Source: JALSRD01 sp964476595
GTDB taxonomy: Bacteria; Desulfobacterota; Desulfobacteria; Desulfobacterales; JALSRD01
NCBI GenBank assembly: GCA_964476595.1
Contig: CAYZCL010000133.1
Coordinates: 1-64,000, forward strand
DNA length: 64,000 nt
Direction of reading: 5' to 3'
The notes beneath the pieces were generated by a model. The model was given only the letters and a program-made list of their open reading frames with translations. It did not search any database and was not told the DNA's origin. The translations under genes were made by a program, and so were the position numbers. Of this stretch, positions 8,284 through 15,108 are shown in pieces (position 1 is the stretch's first letter; the number at the start of each line of letters is the position of its first letter).

Positions 8284-9087
8284 TCATTGGTCGAACCGGG
8301 CGCCTTGCGCCAGGTCCCCGGGGGTGATGGTGTAGAGCGCGTCGATGAGTGCCGTCTGGAAACTGCCCGGCGCGGCGGCCTGCTCGGCGGCCCTCTGCCC
8401 GGCCAGGCCGAAAAAGGCCAGCGCCGCCGCCGTGGCCGTCGCCGGGTCGTCGTCCACGGCCAAAAAGGCCCCGATGGTGGCCGTGGCCGCGCAGCCGGTG
8501 CCGGTGACATACCCCATGAGTTCGTGCCCGTTGGACACCCGGATCACCCGCCGGCCGTCGGTCACCAGGTCGGTGGGGCCGGTGATGGCCAGCGTGGTGC
8601 CCAGCTCCTGGGCCAGCACCCCCGCGGCCTCGGCGGCCTCGTCCACCGAGTGCATGGCGTCCACGCCGCGGGTGCGCGAATCCTCGCTGCGCAGCGAGAG
8701 GATCTCCGAGGCGTTGCCGCGGATGACGCTGACCTTCACCTCGTCGATGATGCGCCTGGCCGAGGCGGTGCGAAAGGCGGTGGCGCCGGAGCCCACCGGG
8801 TCCAGCACGACCGGCGTGCCCAGGCGGTTGGCCTTTTTGCCGGCCTTGATCATGGCGTCCACCCAGGTGTCGGTGAGCGTGCCGATGTTGAGCACCAGGG
8901 CGCCGGCGAAGGACACCATCTCCTCGACCTCCTTTTCGGCGTGGGCCATCACCGGCGAGGCGCCCATGGCCAGCAGGGTGTTGGCGGTGGTGTTCATGAC
9001 CACGAAGTTGGTGATGTTGTGCACCAGTGGTTTCTTCTCCCGGACGGCCGCCAGGTCGCGGCGGGCCTGTTCTGTCAGTGTGGACAT
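8284..9087 (-). CDS. thiM: Hydroxyethylthiazole kinase
   Basis: First gene of the thi operon. From the ATG at 9087, with a purine-rich AAGGGGGGAA site upstream, it gives 267 residues. ThiM motifs include VHNITNFVVMNTTANTLLAMG near residue 20, LNIGTLTDTWVDAM, VLDPVGSGATAFR and GTGCAATATIGAFLA. The enzyme phosphorylates salvaged hydroxyethylthiazole. Its leader contains a TPP riboswitch and an intrinsic terminator. An open frame extends upstream through the terminator but starts no recognisable domain, so I reject the longer start. Confidence 0.92.
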   Translation of the reverse strand: MSTLTEQARRDLAAVREKKPLVHNITNFVVMNTTANTLLAMGASPVMAHAEKEVEEMVSFAGALVLNIGTLTDTWVDAMIKAGKKANRLGTPVVLDPVGSGATAFRTASARRIIDEVKVSVIRGNASEILSLRSEDSRTRGVDAMHSVDEAAEAAGVLAQELGTTLAITGPTDLVTDGRRVIRVSNGHELMGYVTGTGCAATATIGAFLAVDDDPATATAAALAFFGLAGQRAAEQAAAPGSFQTALIDALYTITPGDLAQGARFDQ

Positions 9088-9110
9088 GGCGCTGTTCCCC
9101 CCTTGAAATG

Positions 9111-9140
9111 AAAAAAGGCCGTCTCCCGGAGGAAACGGCC
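9111..9140 (-). terminator. Intrinsic terminator of the TPP riboswitch
   Basis: On the minus strand a ten-base-pair stem (GGCCGTTTCC paired with GGGAGACGGCC, one G-U pair) is followed at once by six T residues. It sits between the TPP aptamer and the thiM ribosome-binding site. The arrangement fits TPP-dependent premature termination of the whole thi operon. Confidence 0.88.
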
Positions 9141-9164
9141 CTCTGCGCCCTTGCGGCAATCTAC

Positions 9165-9246
9165 TCGTCTGCTCCCTACGCCGGCATTACCCGGATCAGG
9201 TTCAACGGGTATAATCTCAGGCTGACAAGCCACCCCAGGAAACGAT
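9165..9246 (-). promoter_or_regulatory. TPP riboswitch (THI element)
   Basis: The minus strand holds the conserved THI-box blocks in order: GGGGTGGC, CCTGAGATTATACCCG, TTGAACCTGATCCGGGTAA and TGCCGGCGTAGGGAG. These form the thi-box core known to bind thiamin diphosphate. Weak P1 pairing (GTTT with AGAC) closes the element. With the adjacent terminator it should shut off thiM-thiE-thiL-thiD-thiZXY when thiamin diphosphate is plentiful. Confidence 0.95.
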
Positions 9247-9259
9247 TCGGTCCTATCGC

Positions 9260-9288
9260 AAAATACGGCAAGCGGCCGACGCTGTCAA
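9260..9288 (-). promoter_or_regulatory. Sigma-70-type promoter of the thi operon
   Basis: On the minus strand a perfect -35 TTGACA (9283-9288) is separated by exactly 17 bases from a -10 TATTTT (9260-9265). Transcription would start near 9253, just ahead of the TPP aptamer, which gives a consistent regulatory layout. Confidence 0.8.
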
Positions 9289-9298
9289 CCGCCGCGCT

Positions 9299-9715
9299 TC
9301 ATTCACCGGCCGGCAGCTGGCCGGCGTCCCGCAGCGCCGCCACGGCGCGGTCGTTGTCCGAAAAGCGGAACACCATCACGGCGGTGCCGGGCGTCTGGCT
9401 GGCGGCGGTGTACGTGTAGTCGATCTGGACATCGGCGGCCTTCAGGGCGTCGAGCATGCGGCCCAGGCTGCCGGGCTTGTCGTCGGTCTCGACCACCACC
9501 ACGTCGTTGACCACGGCGGTGATGCTGCGGTCCTGCAGAACCGCCACGGCCCGCTCGGGCCGGGACACGATCATGCGCAGCTTGCAGTGGCCGTCGCCGT
9601 TGTCCACCAGGCAGTGGGCGCGGATGTCGATGCCCTGCGCGCCCAGGTGGGAAATGACGTCACTGACCTGCCGGGCGGCGCTTCCGGTCAACACGGTCAA
9701 TTGCTTGGCGTTCAT
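9299..9715 (-). CDS. Tandem ACT-domain protein
   Basis: A 138-residue protein made of two ACT domains. The first is KQLTVLTGSAARQVSDVISHL to about residue 65; the second starts DVVVVETDDKPGSLGRMLDAL, a typical ligand-site loop. Stand-alone ACT pairs of this size bind amino acids and are common in anaerobic deltaproteobacteria, often near phenylacetate-CoA ligase. No catalytic domain is present, so a regulatory or sensing role is likely. Between it and the thi operon lies the divergent-facing thi promoter region only. Confidence 0.82.
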   Translation of the reverse strand: MNAKQLTVLTGSAARQVSDVISHLGAQGIDIRAHCLVDNGDGHCKLRMIVSRPERAVAVLQDRSITAVVNDVVVVETDDKPGSLGRMLDALKAADVQIDYTYTAASQTPGTAVMVFRFSDNDRAVAALRDAGQLPAGE

Positions 9716-9773
9716 GGAATCCGTCTTCCTCCCTCTCGCTTCTCAATCTGTCGCAATCGTTCCAAACAGGGAC

Positions 9774-10406
9774 TCACTCGGTGTCTGCCTTCTCCCCCAC
9801 CAGGATGTAGAGTTCGGCCTCGTCGACGAAGGTCTGCAGGCGCATCCCGAAGGCCGCCAGGATCTTCTCGGCCGCCGGCCGCTCGGGGAAGTCGTCCAGC
9901 GGAAAGGAGATGCTCTTCTTCAGCCGGTCGATGAAGGCGCGCCCCATGGGGTGGCTGATCACCAGCCGGGCGCCGGGCGCCATCATGCGCGCGATGTTGG
10001 CAAAGGCCCCCTGCTTGTCCACGATGTTGGGGTAGCAGGCGTTGATGAAGACCACGTCCAGGCCGGCGTCGGGCAGCGTGAGGTCGCGCACGTCGGCCAG
10101 AAAGGCGGTCACCCGCGGGTGGTTTTTGCGCAGCTGCTCCAGCATGGCCTCGGACAGGTCACAGGCGTAGATGCGCGCAGGCTTGTACTTCCAGATCAGG
10201 GGGATCAGGATCCCCGTGCCGGTGCCCACGTCCAGCACCGTTTCGCCCTCGGAGATGCGGCCGGCGGCCACGATCCGCTCGAGCCGTTCGGGCACCCCCT
10301 CGGGCAGCGGCGGGTCGAACAGGCGAAAGAGCCGGTCGAAAACCTTCTGCTGCTCGCGGTTGATGCGGCGGATCTCGGCCTCGTCCCTTTTCTCGAAAAC
10401 CTCCAT
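9774..10406 (-). CDS. Class I SAM-dependent methyltransferase
   Basis: The roughly 210-residue product has the SAM-binding motif I TVLDVGTGTGILIPLI, an acidic motif II end YACDLSEAMLEQL and the post-motif VVFINACYPNIVDKQGAF. These define a Rossmann-fold methyltransferase of the UbiE/small-molecule type. The substrate is unknown. An in-frame ATG at 10424 would add six residues; neither start has a good ribosome-binding site. It lies upstream of the ACT protein on the same strand and diverges from marR. Confidence 0.8.
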   Translation of the reverse strand: MEVFEKRDEAEIRRINREQQKVFDRLFRLFDPPLPEGVPERLERIVAAGRISEGETVLDVGTGTGILIPLIWKYKPARIYACDLSEAMLEQLRKNHPRVTAFLADVRDLTLPDAGLDVVFINACYPNIVDKQGAFANIARMMAPGARLVISHPMGRAFIDRLKKSISFPLDDFPERPAAEKILAAFGMRLQTFVDEAELYILVGEKADTE

Positions 10407-10515
10407 GTTCACATCATACCACAAGAACCGGGTGCCGGGCGAGGAAATTCTGGGCCGGCGGAGGTCCCGGGGCCTGCCGGCCCGGCAAAAAGGCCCGGGT
10501 CCGGATCATTTCCTG

Positions 10516-10570
10516 TTGACAGGCGGCAATTTCAGTTGTAGATTGCAACCAATTAGTTGTAACCTACAAC
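10516..10570 (+). promoter_or_regulatory. marR-hgcAB promoter with overlapping inverted-repeat operator
   Basis: A -35 TTGACA at 10516-10521 and a -10 TAGATT at 10539-10544 are spaced by 17 bases. Over and after the -10 lie GTTGTAgattGCAACC and GTTGTAaccTACAAC (10556-10570), the latter a perfect six-base inverted repeat. This is the layout of an autoregulatory MarR operator and would control marR-hgcA-hgcB together. Confidence 0.7.
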
Positions 10571-10587
10571 CTTAGGACACTGAAATC

Positions 10588-11130
10588 ATGCATCACGACG
10601 ACGACATGCTCCTGCGCGTCGCCCGGCTGGCGCGGGCCCTGCGCTTCTGCCGCCGGGATTCGGTCTTCTGCGAAGACCTGACCTTTTGGCAGTATTTCAT
10701 CCTGGAGACCGTGGCGCGTCACGGCCGCCTGCCGCTGTCGCGGCTGCACGCCATCCTGGCGGTGGAAAAGAGCACCACCACTCGCCTGGTGACACCGCTG
10801 GTCAAGCGCGGGCTGCTGACCCGGCAGAGGCGGTCCGGCGACGGGCGGGCCGTGGTGCTGGCCCTGACGGAGGCGGGCCGGGACGTGTGCCGGCGCATCC
10901 GCGACTGCGCCGCCGGCTACTTCGAAGCCGTGTCCGCCCGGATTCCGCAGGAGCGCCGTCAACAGGTATTCGAGGCTTTGGCCCTCTTCGCCGAGGCCCT
11001 GGAAGAAGCCGGGCCGGGCTGCTGCTCGCCCATGGGAGGACCTTTTCATGATTTCGACCCAAACCGCACAGACGGCGGAAAAGACGCCCGCCGGACCGAC
11101 GGGGCCGACCCTGCCCGCCGCGGGCGGTGA
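10588..11130 (+). CDS. MarR-family regulator upstream of hgcAB
   Basis: A winged-helix protein of 180 residues. The HTH/wing region reads LSRLHAILAVEKSTTTRLVTPLVKRG, then LTRQRRSGDGRAVVLALTEAG, the classic MarR wing. MarR proteins are homodimeric repressors released by ligands or oxidation, and this one carries CC in its tail. The final ~35 residues are low-complexity and overlap hgcA by 83 bases, so the C-terminus may be a run-on. It is the first gene of the probable marR-hgcA-hgcB operon, with palindromes over its own promoter. A MarR regulator here is unusual because ArsR-type genes are the commoner neighbours of hgcAB. Confidence 0.87.
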   Translation: MHHDDDMLLRVARLARALRFCRRDSVFCEDLTFWQYFILETVARHGRLPLSRLHAILAVEKSTTTRLVTPLVKRGLLTRQRRSGDGRAVVLALTEAGRDVCRRIRDCAAGYFEAVSARIPQERRQQVFEALALFAEALEEAGPGCCSPMGGPFHDFDPNRTDGGKDARRTDGADPARRGR

Positions 11131-12208
11131 GTGCGGCTGCGCGTCCTGCCGCCCGCCGCGGTCGGACCAGCCCTTCGTGAGGGGTACAGTGGAGACGCCG
11201 GCGGGAAAAGTGCCGCGGGTGACGGCGCGTCTCACCGCCGCCGACCACCTCGGCCGCATCAAGGCGCGCTGGGGCGTGGGCCGCATGCACTACAGCGTGG
11301 ACCCGGGGCTCTACGCCCTGGGCAACCCGGATGAAGACGCCCCGGTGCTGGTGACCGCCGGCTACAAGATGAGCTTCGACTGCCTGCGCCGGGCGCTCCC
11401 CGGCCGCTCCGCCTGGATCCTGGTGCTGGACACCGCGGGAATCAACGTGTGGTGCGCCGCCGGCAAGGGCACTTTCGGCACCGCGGAAGTGATCCGGCGC
11501 ATCGAAGCCTGCGGCCTTTCGCGCGTGGTGGCCCACCGCACCGTCATCCTCCCCCAGCTGGGGGCGCCCGGCGTGGCCGCCCACCAGGTCCGGCGCCGCT
11601 CGGGCTTCAAAGTCGTCTACGGACCGGTGCGCGCCGAGGACCTGCCCGCCTTCCTGGACGGCGGCCTGAAAGCCACGCCGGCCATGCGCCGCAAGACCTT
11701 CACCCTCGCCGAGCGCGCCGTGCTGGTGCCCGTCGAACTGGTCGGCGCCCTGAAGTACGCCCTGCTGTGCCTGCCGGTCTTCTTTGTCCTGGGCGGCCTG
11801 GGCGCCGAAGGCGCTTTCTGGGCGGCCGGCGCGTCCGGCGCCCTGTGGGCCGCCCTGGCCCTGCTGGCGGCCATCGCGGCCGGGGCCGTGGTCACGCCGC
11901 TGCTGCTGCCCTGGCTGCCGGGGCGGGCCTTCGCCCTGAAGGGCCTGTGGCCGGGCCTGGCGGCCGCCGCACTGTGGGCGCTTTTGCGCTGGCCGCGGGC
12001 CGCCGGTCCCGGCGACGTGGTGGAAATCATGGCATGGCTGCTGCTGATCCCGGCGGCCTCGGCCTACCTGGCCATGAACTTCACGGGCGCCTCGACCTAC
12101 ACTTCGCGCTCGGGGGTCAAAAAAGAGATGCACTGGGCCCTGCCGGCCCAGATCGCGGCCGGGGCCGTGGGCGTGCTGCTGTGGACCGGCGCCCGCTTCC
12201 TGGCCTGA
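11048..12208 (+). CDS. hgcA: Corrinoid protein HgcA, mercury methylation
   Basis: The 386-residue product has the diagnostic cap-helix motif NVWCAAGK at residues 133-140; Cys136 would coordinate the cobalt of the corrinoid, as established for HgcA. The N-terminal corrinoid-binding domain runs to about residue 215, and five or so hydrophobic helices follow, anchoring it in the inner membrane. HgcA transfers a methyl group to Hg(II). The start has GGGAGGA eight bases upstream but lies 83 bases inside marR. An N-terminal extension of about 40 residues carries an extra CGCASC cysteine cluster (residues 29-34), which I do not recall as standard. hgcB follows after eight bases. Confidence 0.95.
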   Translation: MISTQTAQTAEKTPAGPTGPTLPAAGGECGCASCRPPRSDQPFVRGTVETPAGKVPRVTARLTAADHLGRIKARWGVGRMHYSVDPGLYALGNPDEDAPVLVTAGYKMSFDCLRRALPGRSAWILVLDTAGINVWCAAGKGTFGTAEVIRRIEACGLSRVVAHRTVILPQLGAPGVAAHQVRRRSGFKVVYGPVRAEDLPAFLDGGLKATPAMRRKTFTLAERAVLVPVELVGALKYALLCLPVFFVLGGLGAEGAFWAAGASGALWAALALLAAIAAGAVVTPLLLPWLPGRAFALKGLWPGLAAAALWALLRWPRAAGPGDVVEIMAWLLLIPAASAYLAMNFTGASTYTSRSGVKKEMHWALPAQIAAGAVGVLLWTGARFLA

Positions 12209-12216
12209 GGAGTTGG

Positions 12217-12489
12217 ATGATGCAGAAATTCGTTTACTTCGAAGACGTGGTGACCCTCTCCCTGAACCCGGAAAAGTGCGTGGGTTGCGGCCTGTGCGTG
12301 GAGGTCTGCCCCCACGCCGTGCTGGAGATGGCCAACGGCCGCGCCCGCATCGCCGACTTCGGTGCCTGCATGGAGTGCGGCGCCTGCGCCCGCAACTGCC
12401 CCGCCGCCGCCCTGGACGTGCGCACCGGCGAGGGCTGCGCCCAGGCCATCCTCAACGAGATGCTGGGCCGCAAGTGCGAGTGCTGCTGA
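12217..12489 (+). CDS. hgcB: Ferredoxin-like protein HgcB, mercury methylation
   Basis: A 90-residue 2[4Fe-4S] ferredoxin. Cluster 1 uses C21, C24, C27 and C31 (CVGCGLCVEVC), cluster 2 C51, C54, C57 and C61 (CMECGACARNC). It also has the extra Cys74 and the C-terminal pair in KCECC that mark HgcB off from ordinary ferredoxins. It reduces the HgcA corrinoid and may bind Hg(II) through the terminal cysteines. GAGG precedes its tandem ATG codons. The last ~216 bases are duplicated 2.6 kb downstream. Confidence 0.95.
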   Translation: MMQKFVYFEDVVTLSLNPEKCVGCGLCVEVCPHAVLEMANGRARIADFGACMECGACARNCPAAALDVRTGEGCAQAILNEMLGRKCECC

Positions 12490-12493
12490 GCGG
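12274..12493 (+). repeat. Direct repeat copy 1 (3' end of hgcB)
   Basis: These 220 bases match 14893-15112 at an offset of 2619 with about six mismatches by eye (roughly 97 percent). The match covers hgcB from just before its first cluster to three bases past its stop, then ends sharply. Confidence 0.93.
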
Positions 12494-12598
12494 TCATAAC
12501 GGTGTTGAAGCGTTGATTTTTCCGGCCCTGGCGGCGGTTGACCTGAAGCCTTTACCCTTGCGTTTTTGCCGATTTTTTTGTTTCCTTGATTTTACCAT
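12494..12598 (-). CDS. Tiny, very basic ORF (34 aa) with strong RBS
   Basis: The minus strand reads GCAGGAGGTACCCAG and then ATG (12598-12596), opening a 34-residue frame beginning MVKSRKQKNRQKRKGKGF, and stops at 12494 beside the hgcB repeat. About a third of the residues are Lys or Arg. I recognise no family. The excellent ribosome-binding site argues that it is, or was, translated. The stop falls one base from the end of the hgcB repeat, so the frame may be the head of a longer gene cut off when the insert formed. Confidence 0.4.
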   Translation of the reverse strand: MVKSRKQKNRQKRKGKGFRSTAARAGKINASTPL

Positions 12599-12663
12599 CT
12601 GGGTACCTCCTGCTTATATGGTTAGTTTTTGTCAACTCCCATAATAACAGGGTTCCCAGATGG
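12595..12663 (-). promoter_or_regulatory. Inverted repeat that could hide the start of the 34-aa ORF; AT-rich non-coding stretch beyond
   Basis: CCATCTGGGTACC (12595-12607) and GGTTCCCAGATGG (12651-12663) are inverted repeats matching at 12 of 13 positions. In a minus-strand transcript the hairpin would pair the start codon and part of the ribosome-binding site of the tiny ORF. The rest of the gene-free stretch to 12906 is AT-rich, unlike hgcAB, with no convincing ORF or RNA. Confidence 0.5.
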
Positions 12664-12906
12664 TTTTCAATTTTCAGGCTACGTTCGTGCAATATTCAGG
12701 TACTATAAGTTGGGATTCGTGATATACGCCTAACTCCCCGTAAAACAACACTGTTTTTGCTCTCCTCCGTGGTTTTGTTCTGGCCAAATACCGAGTATTC
12801 CGAATATATGGGTACAGTTGGGATAAAATCAGGCTAAAAACGGGGCAGGGCGACCGGTCCGGAAAGCCTAAAGGAACTCCAAATAGCCTTGCAAAATGTA
12901 CGGATA

Positions 12907-12925
12907 TGTATTAGAGTGCAATACA
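12907..12925 (+). promoter_or_regulatory. Probable antitoxin operator
   Basis: The inverted repeat TGTATT-N7-AATACA lies 24 bases before the antitoxin start. Ribbon-helix-helix antitoxins usually repress their own operon through short palindromes of this sort. Confidence 0.5.
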
Positions 12926-12948
12926 CAAAGACACGCGGGGGGTTATGT

Positions 12949-13167
12949 ATGAGCACTGCAATTTCCATAAGAGTCCCGGACGAGCTGGCCGCCAAATTGT
13001 CCGAGATTGCAAAAGAGACCGAAAGGTCCAAGTCGTTTCACATCAAAAAGGCTCTGGAGGTCTACCTGTCTGAGCTTGCCGATTATCAGGTGGCCTATGA
13101 CCGGCTGCAAGATGCGACCGATCCGGTTGTTTCTCTCAAGGACCTACGGAAAGAACTTGAACTATAA
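12949..13167 (+). CDS. Ribbon-helix-helix antitoxin (RelB/DUF6290-like)
   Basis: From the ATG at 12949, with GGGGGG a few bases upstream, the 72-residue product begins STAISIRVPDELAAKLSEIA. This is the beta-strand plus helix of a MetJ/Arc-type DNA-binding domain. Its C-terminal half (ALEVYLSELADYQVAYDRL, then DLRKELEL) would wrap the toxin. It overlaps the toxin gene by 11 bases, the normal arrangement of a type II module. It lies within the low-GC insert between the two hgcB repeats. Confidence 0.85.
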   Translation: MSTAISIRVPDELAAKLSEIAKETERSKSFHIKKALEVYLSELADYQVAYDRLQDATDPVVSLKDLRKELEL

Positions 13168-13408
13168 GATTGCGTTCAAAAAGTCGGTGGCGCGCGACCT
13201 GAAAAAGATCGAGAAAAACCAGGTCGACAAGATTTTGGAAAAAATCGAGGCGGACCTTCCCGTAAAAGCCGATACTTTTCCGGCCTTAACCGGCAAGTTT
13301 GCGGGTCTCAGAAAATTTCGAATCGGAAATTACCGCGTCATCTACGCCATTTCTGGAGACACGGTCCTTATATTGCGCGTCAGCCATCGGCGGGAGGCCT
13401 ACCGATAG
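13157..13408 (+). CDS. RelE/ParE-family toxin
   Basis: The 83-residue product starts best at a TTG (13157) overlapping the antitoxin end, giving MNYKIAFKKSVARDLKKI. Family features are the N-terminal strand-helix, PALTGKFAGLRKFRIGNYRVIY in the sheet and the terminal LRVSHRREAYR, where the basic and aromatic residues of RelE mRNA interferases sit. Length fits RelE. GGAAAG precedes the TTG. A longer frame from 13007 is only the antitoxin region read out of frame. The toxin probably cleaves mRNA on the ribosome, but gyrase-targeting ParE is not excluded. Confidence 0.83.
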   Translation: MNYKIAFKKSVARDLKKIEKNQVDKILEKIEADLPVKADTFPALTGKFAGLRKFRIGNYRVIYAISGDTVLILRVSHRREAYR

Positions 13409-13601
13409 CGGCAAGCCTGGTGCCGAGCTGAATCTGTTTGGGTTGTGGGGTGCCCTTTCAATCTGTATCCTTATACATAAAGGATACATCTTTGGTCGTA
13501 CACTATCCCAAGAATATGGCAAAAAGGCGTGCCAAAAAGGGTAGATCGTGGAATTGTCGTGACAAATCCACGATCTTTCCAGGAAATGTCAGCAGGGGCG
13601 C

Positions 13602-14249
13602 TCAGTCATCCGGCCCCCGGTGCGAGGTGGCGTCCTCGTCGACCCAGTCCTCTTCGGTGTAGGACATGCCTTTTCGCCCCGGCACCTTGCGCCTAGGCCC
13701 GGCGCGATAAAAAGGACAGCTTTTCGGTCCGTAGCAGAAGGTCTCGAAACGGTACCGTTTCATAGACGGGTTCCAGTGGTCGATGATCATTTCCACCGGC
13801 ATCCGGCAGGCCCACATGCAGGCCACGCATTTGGCCTTGTATGTCCTGACGTCCAGTCGCCGATGCCCGCGTTGCCGGTATGTCGTCAGCTCGGGCGGCA
13901 CGCCGAGGAAAGGCGGCCCATCAGGCAAGGCATCCGCCACGTTCTTTTCTATTTTGATTCGGCTGGTTTTATAAAATCCGGCGGTTTCGAGCCTCGGATC
14001 AGGGACCGGAAGCGACAGGCCTCTCACCACCATCCCGGCGCAAAAACGATGCTTTTCGTGTGTGGCCTTTCCCACGGCTATCTGAAACTCACCGCTTTCC
14101 TCTCCGCATGTTCCGTCAACGCGAAGCACATACCCCTGGTAGCTGTGGTGTCGCTCATCGAAAGACCGCAGGAGACGGATCCGCGGCTGAACAGCCCTGA
14201 TCCCCCCGCGCCAGGCGATTTTCTTTGCACCGGACTTTCCCTGCACCAT
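13602..14249 (-). CDS. Conserved Cys-rich protein of unknown function
   Basis: I start this 215-residue protein at the ATG at 14249, which overlaps the stop of an upstream small gene as TGATG. The N-terminal half is strand-rich. The C-terminal half has AKCVACMWACRMPVEMIIDHW, then FETFCYGPKSCPFYRAGP, with six cysteines that could bind a metal, and ends KGMSYTEEDWVDEDATSHR. That tail resembles hypothetical proteins I recall from clostridia and deltaproteobacteria, but I cannot give a function. It lies in the hgcB-flanked insert between two toxin-antitoxin modules. Confidence 0.6.
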   Translation of the reverse strand: MVQGKSGAKKIAWRGGIRAVQPRIRLLRSFDERHHSYQGYVLRVDGTCGEESGEFQIAVGKATHEKHRFCAGMVVRGLSLPVPDPRLETAGFYKTSRIKIEKNVADALPDGPPFLGVPPELTTYRQRGHRRLDVRTYKAKCVACMWACRMPVEMIIDHWNPSMKRYRFETFCYGPKSCPFYRAGPRRKVPGRKGMSYTEEDWVDEDATSHRGPDD

Positions 14250-14392
14250 CAATCTATATCCAATTTGCACAGGACCCGGTGAATCCGCCGGATCCGTTCG
14301 TTGTCCGATATGAACAGGGTGATCCCCCGGTTGAATACCCTAATCTCAATGGTTCCCTCGGAAAGGATCAGCTTGAGCTGTTACGGCCCCAT
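14249..14392 (-). pseudogene. Small gene (47 codons) interrupted by an early TAA
   Basis: An ATG at 14392 with AGGAG eight bases upstream opens MGP, then a TAA (14381-14383), then the same frame continues QLKLILSEGTIEIRVFNRG and on to a TGA that overlaps the next gene's ATG. The downstream sequence is clearly protein-like. One base change (CAA to TAA at codon 4) would explain the stop. The product is unrecognised and may be the partner of the Cys-rich protein translated next. Bases 14393-14521 beyond it show nothing further. Confidence 0.5.
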
Positions 14393-14521
14393 AGTCCGGT
14401 CTCCTGTCGACGCGCTGCTCGATCTTGCCTCGCATCCGCCTGTGCAGGCCGGGGCTCCTCTACCTGGGCCTTTTCGTACCTGTTATGTGTCGACGCGGTT
14501 GCCGGAACAGCGTACCACATG

Positions 14522-14822
14522 CTAGTGGCCTACGGATAGAGGCTTTATCTTTGTTATCTCCCGACTTTCCCTTTCCTTGACCATATCGATATCATACTGC
14601 AGCTGCAGGCGCAAAAAATAGCCCTCCGAAAGACCGAAATACTTTGACAGTCGAATTCCCACCCGAGGGGTAATGCTGCGCTTGCCCCGCAGGATTTCAC
14701 TGAGCGCCATGTAGGGAATACCGGTGTCTTTTGCCACCCGGTATGCCGACAGGTTCAAGGGCTCCAGAAACTCTTGTTTTAAAAACACACCGGGTGTTCC
14801 AGGGGATCAATTTTTTGGCCAT
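14522..14822 (-). pseudogene. higA: HigA-type antitoxin with +1 frameshift
   Basis: A strong AGGAGGTG precedes an ATG at 14822 that opens MAKKLIP. Removing one base from the run of four at 14802-14805 restores MAKKLIPGTPGVFLKQEFLEPL and then an HTH_XRE domain (LSAYRVAKDTGIPYMALSEI, LRGKRSITPRVGIRLSKYFG) as in HigA/VapI antitoxins. As given, the frame is broken; a GTG at 14788 could still give an 88-residue product containing the whole HTH. Either a real mutation or a homopolymer sequencing error is possible. Its toxin gene upstream is reduced to a stub. Confidence 0.75.
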
Positions 14823-14889
14823 GGCGACACCTCCTGGTGATAGTCGACAATTTCGACCTGAAATGCGCTGCCGTCTTTCCATAACCTCC
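14807..14889 (-). pseudogene. higB: Stub of a HigB toxin (C-terminus only)
   Basis: In one minus-strand frame the bases upstream of higA read WKDGSAFQVEIVDYHQEV and stop at 14807, overlapping the higA start. This matches the conserved C-terminal 'DG.AY.VEIVDYH' end of HigB toxins. Its upstream part is missing because the hgcB repeat begins at 14893. The toxin is therefore truncated at exactly the repeat junction. Confidence 0.75.
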
Positions 14890-14892
14890 CAC

Positions 14893-15108
14893 AAGTATGT
14901 GGGCTGCGGCCTGTGCGTGGAGGTCTGCCCCCACGCCGTGCTGGAGATGGCCAACGGCCGCGCCCGCATCGCCGACCTCGGAGCCTGCATGGAGCGCGGC
15001 GCCTGCGCCCGCAACTGCCCCGCCGCCGCCCTGGACGTGCGCACCGGCGAGGGCTGCGCCCAGGCCATCCTCAACGAGATGCTGGGCCGCAAGTGCGAGT
15101 GCTGCTGA
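14893..15108 (+). pseudogene. Truncated second copy of hgcB
   Basis: This copy lacks the first ~20 codons of hgcB and begins at the equivalent of the first cluster, with the first Cys codon changed (TAT, Tyr). Cluster 2 reads CMERGAC, so the Cys54 equivalent is Arg. The C-terminal KCECC is intact. The frame is open upstream through foreign sequence (back to about 14731), so a chimeric peptide could in principle be made, but two lost ligands make a working two-cluster HgcB unlikely. It converges on the ATPase gene. Confidence 0.85.

Noticed and set aside
14731..15108. A 125-residue gene encoding a novel ferredoxin
   Set aside because: Its first ~54 codons are the reverse of higBA and the rest is the truncated hgcB copy with two lost cluster cysteines; better explained as a chance fusion frame.
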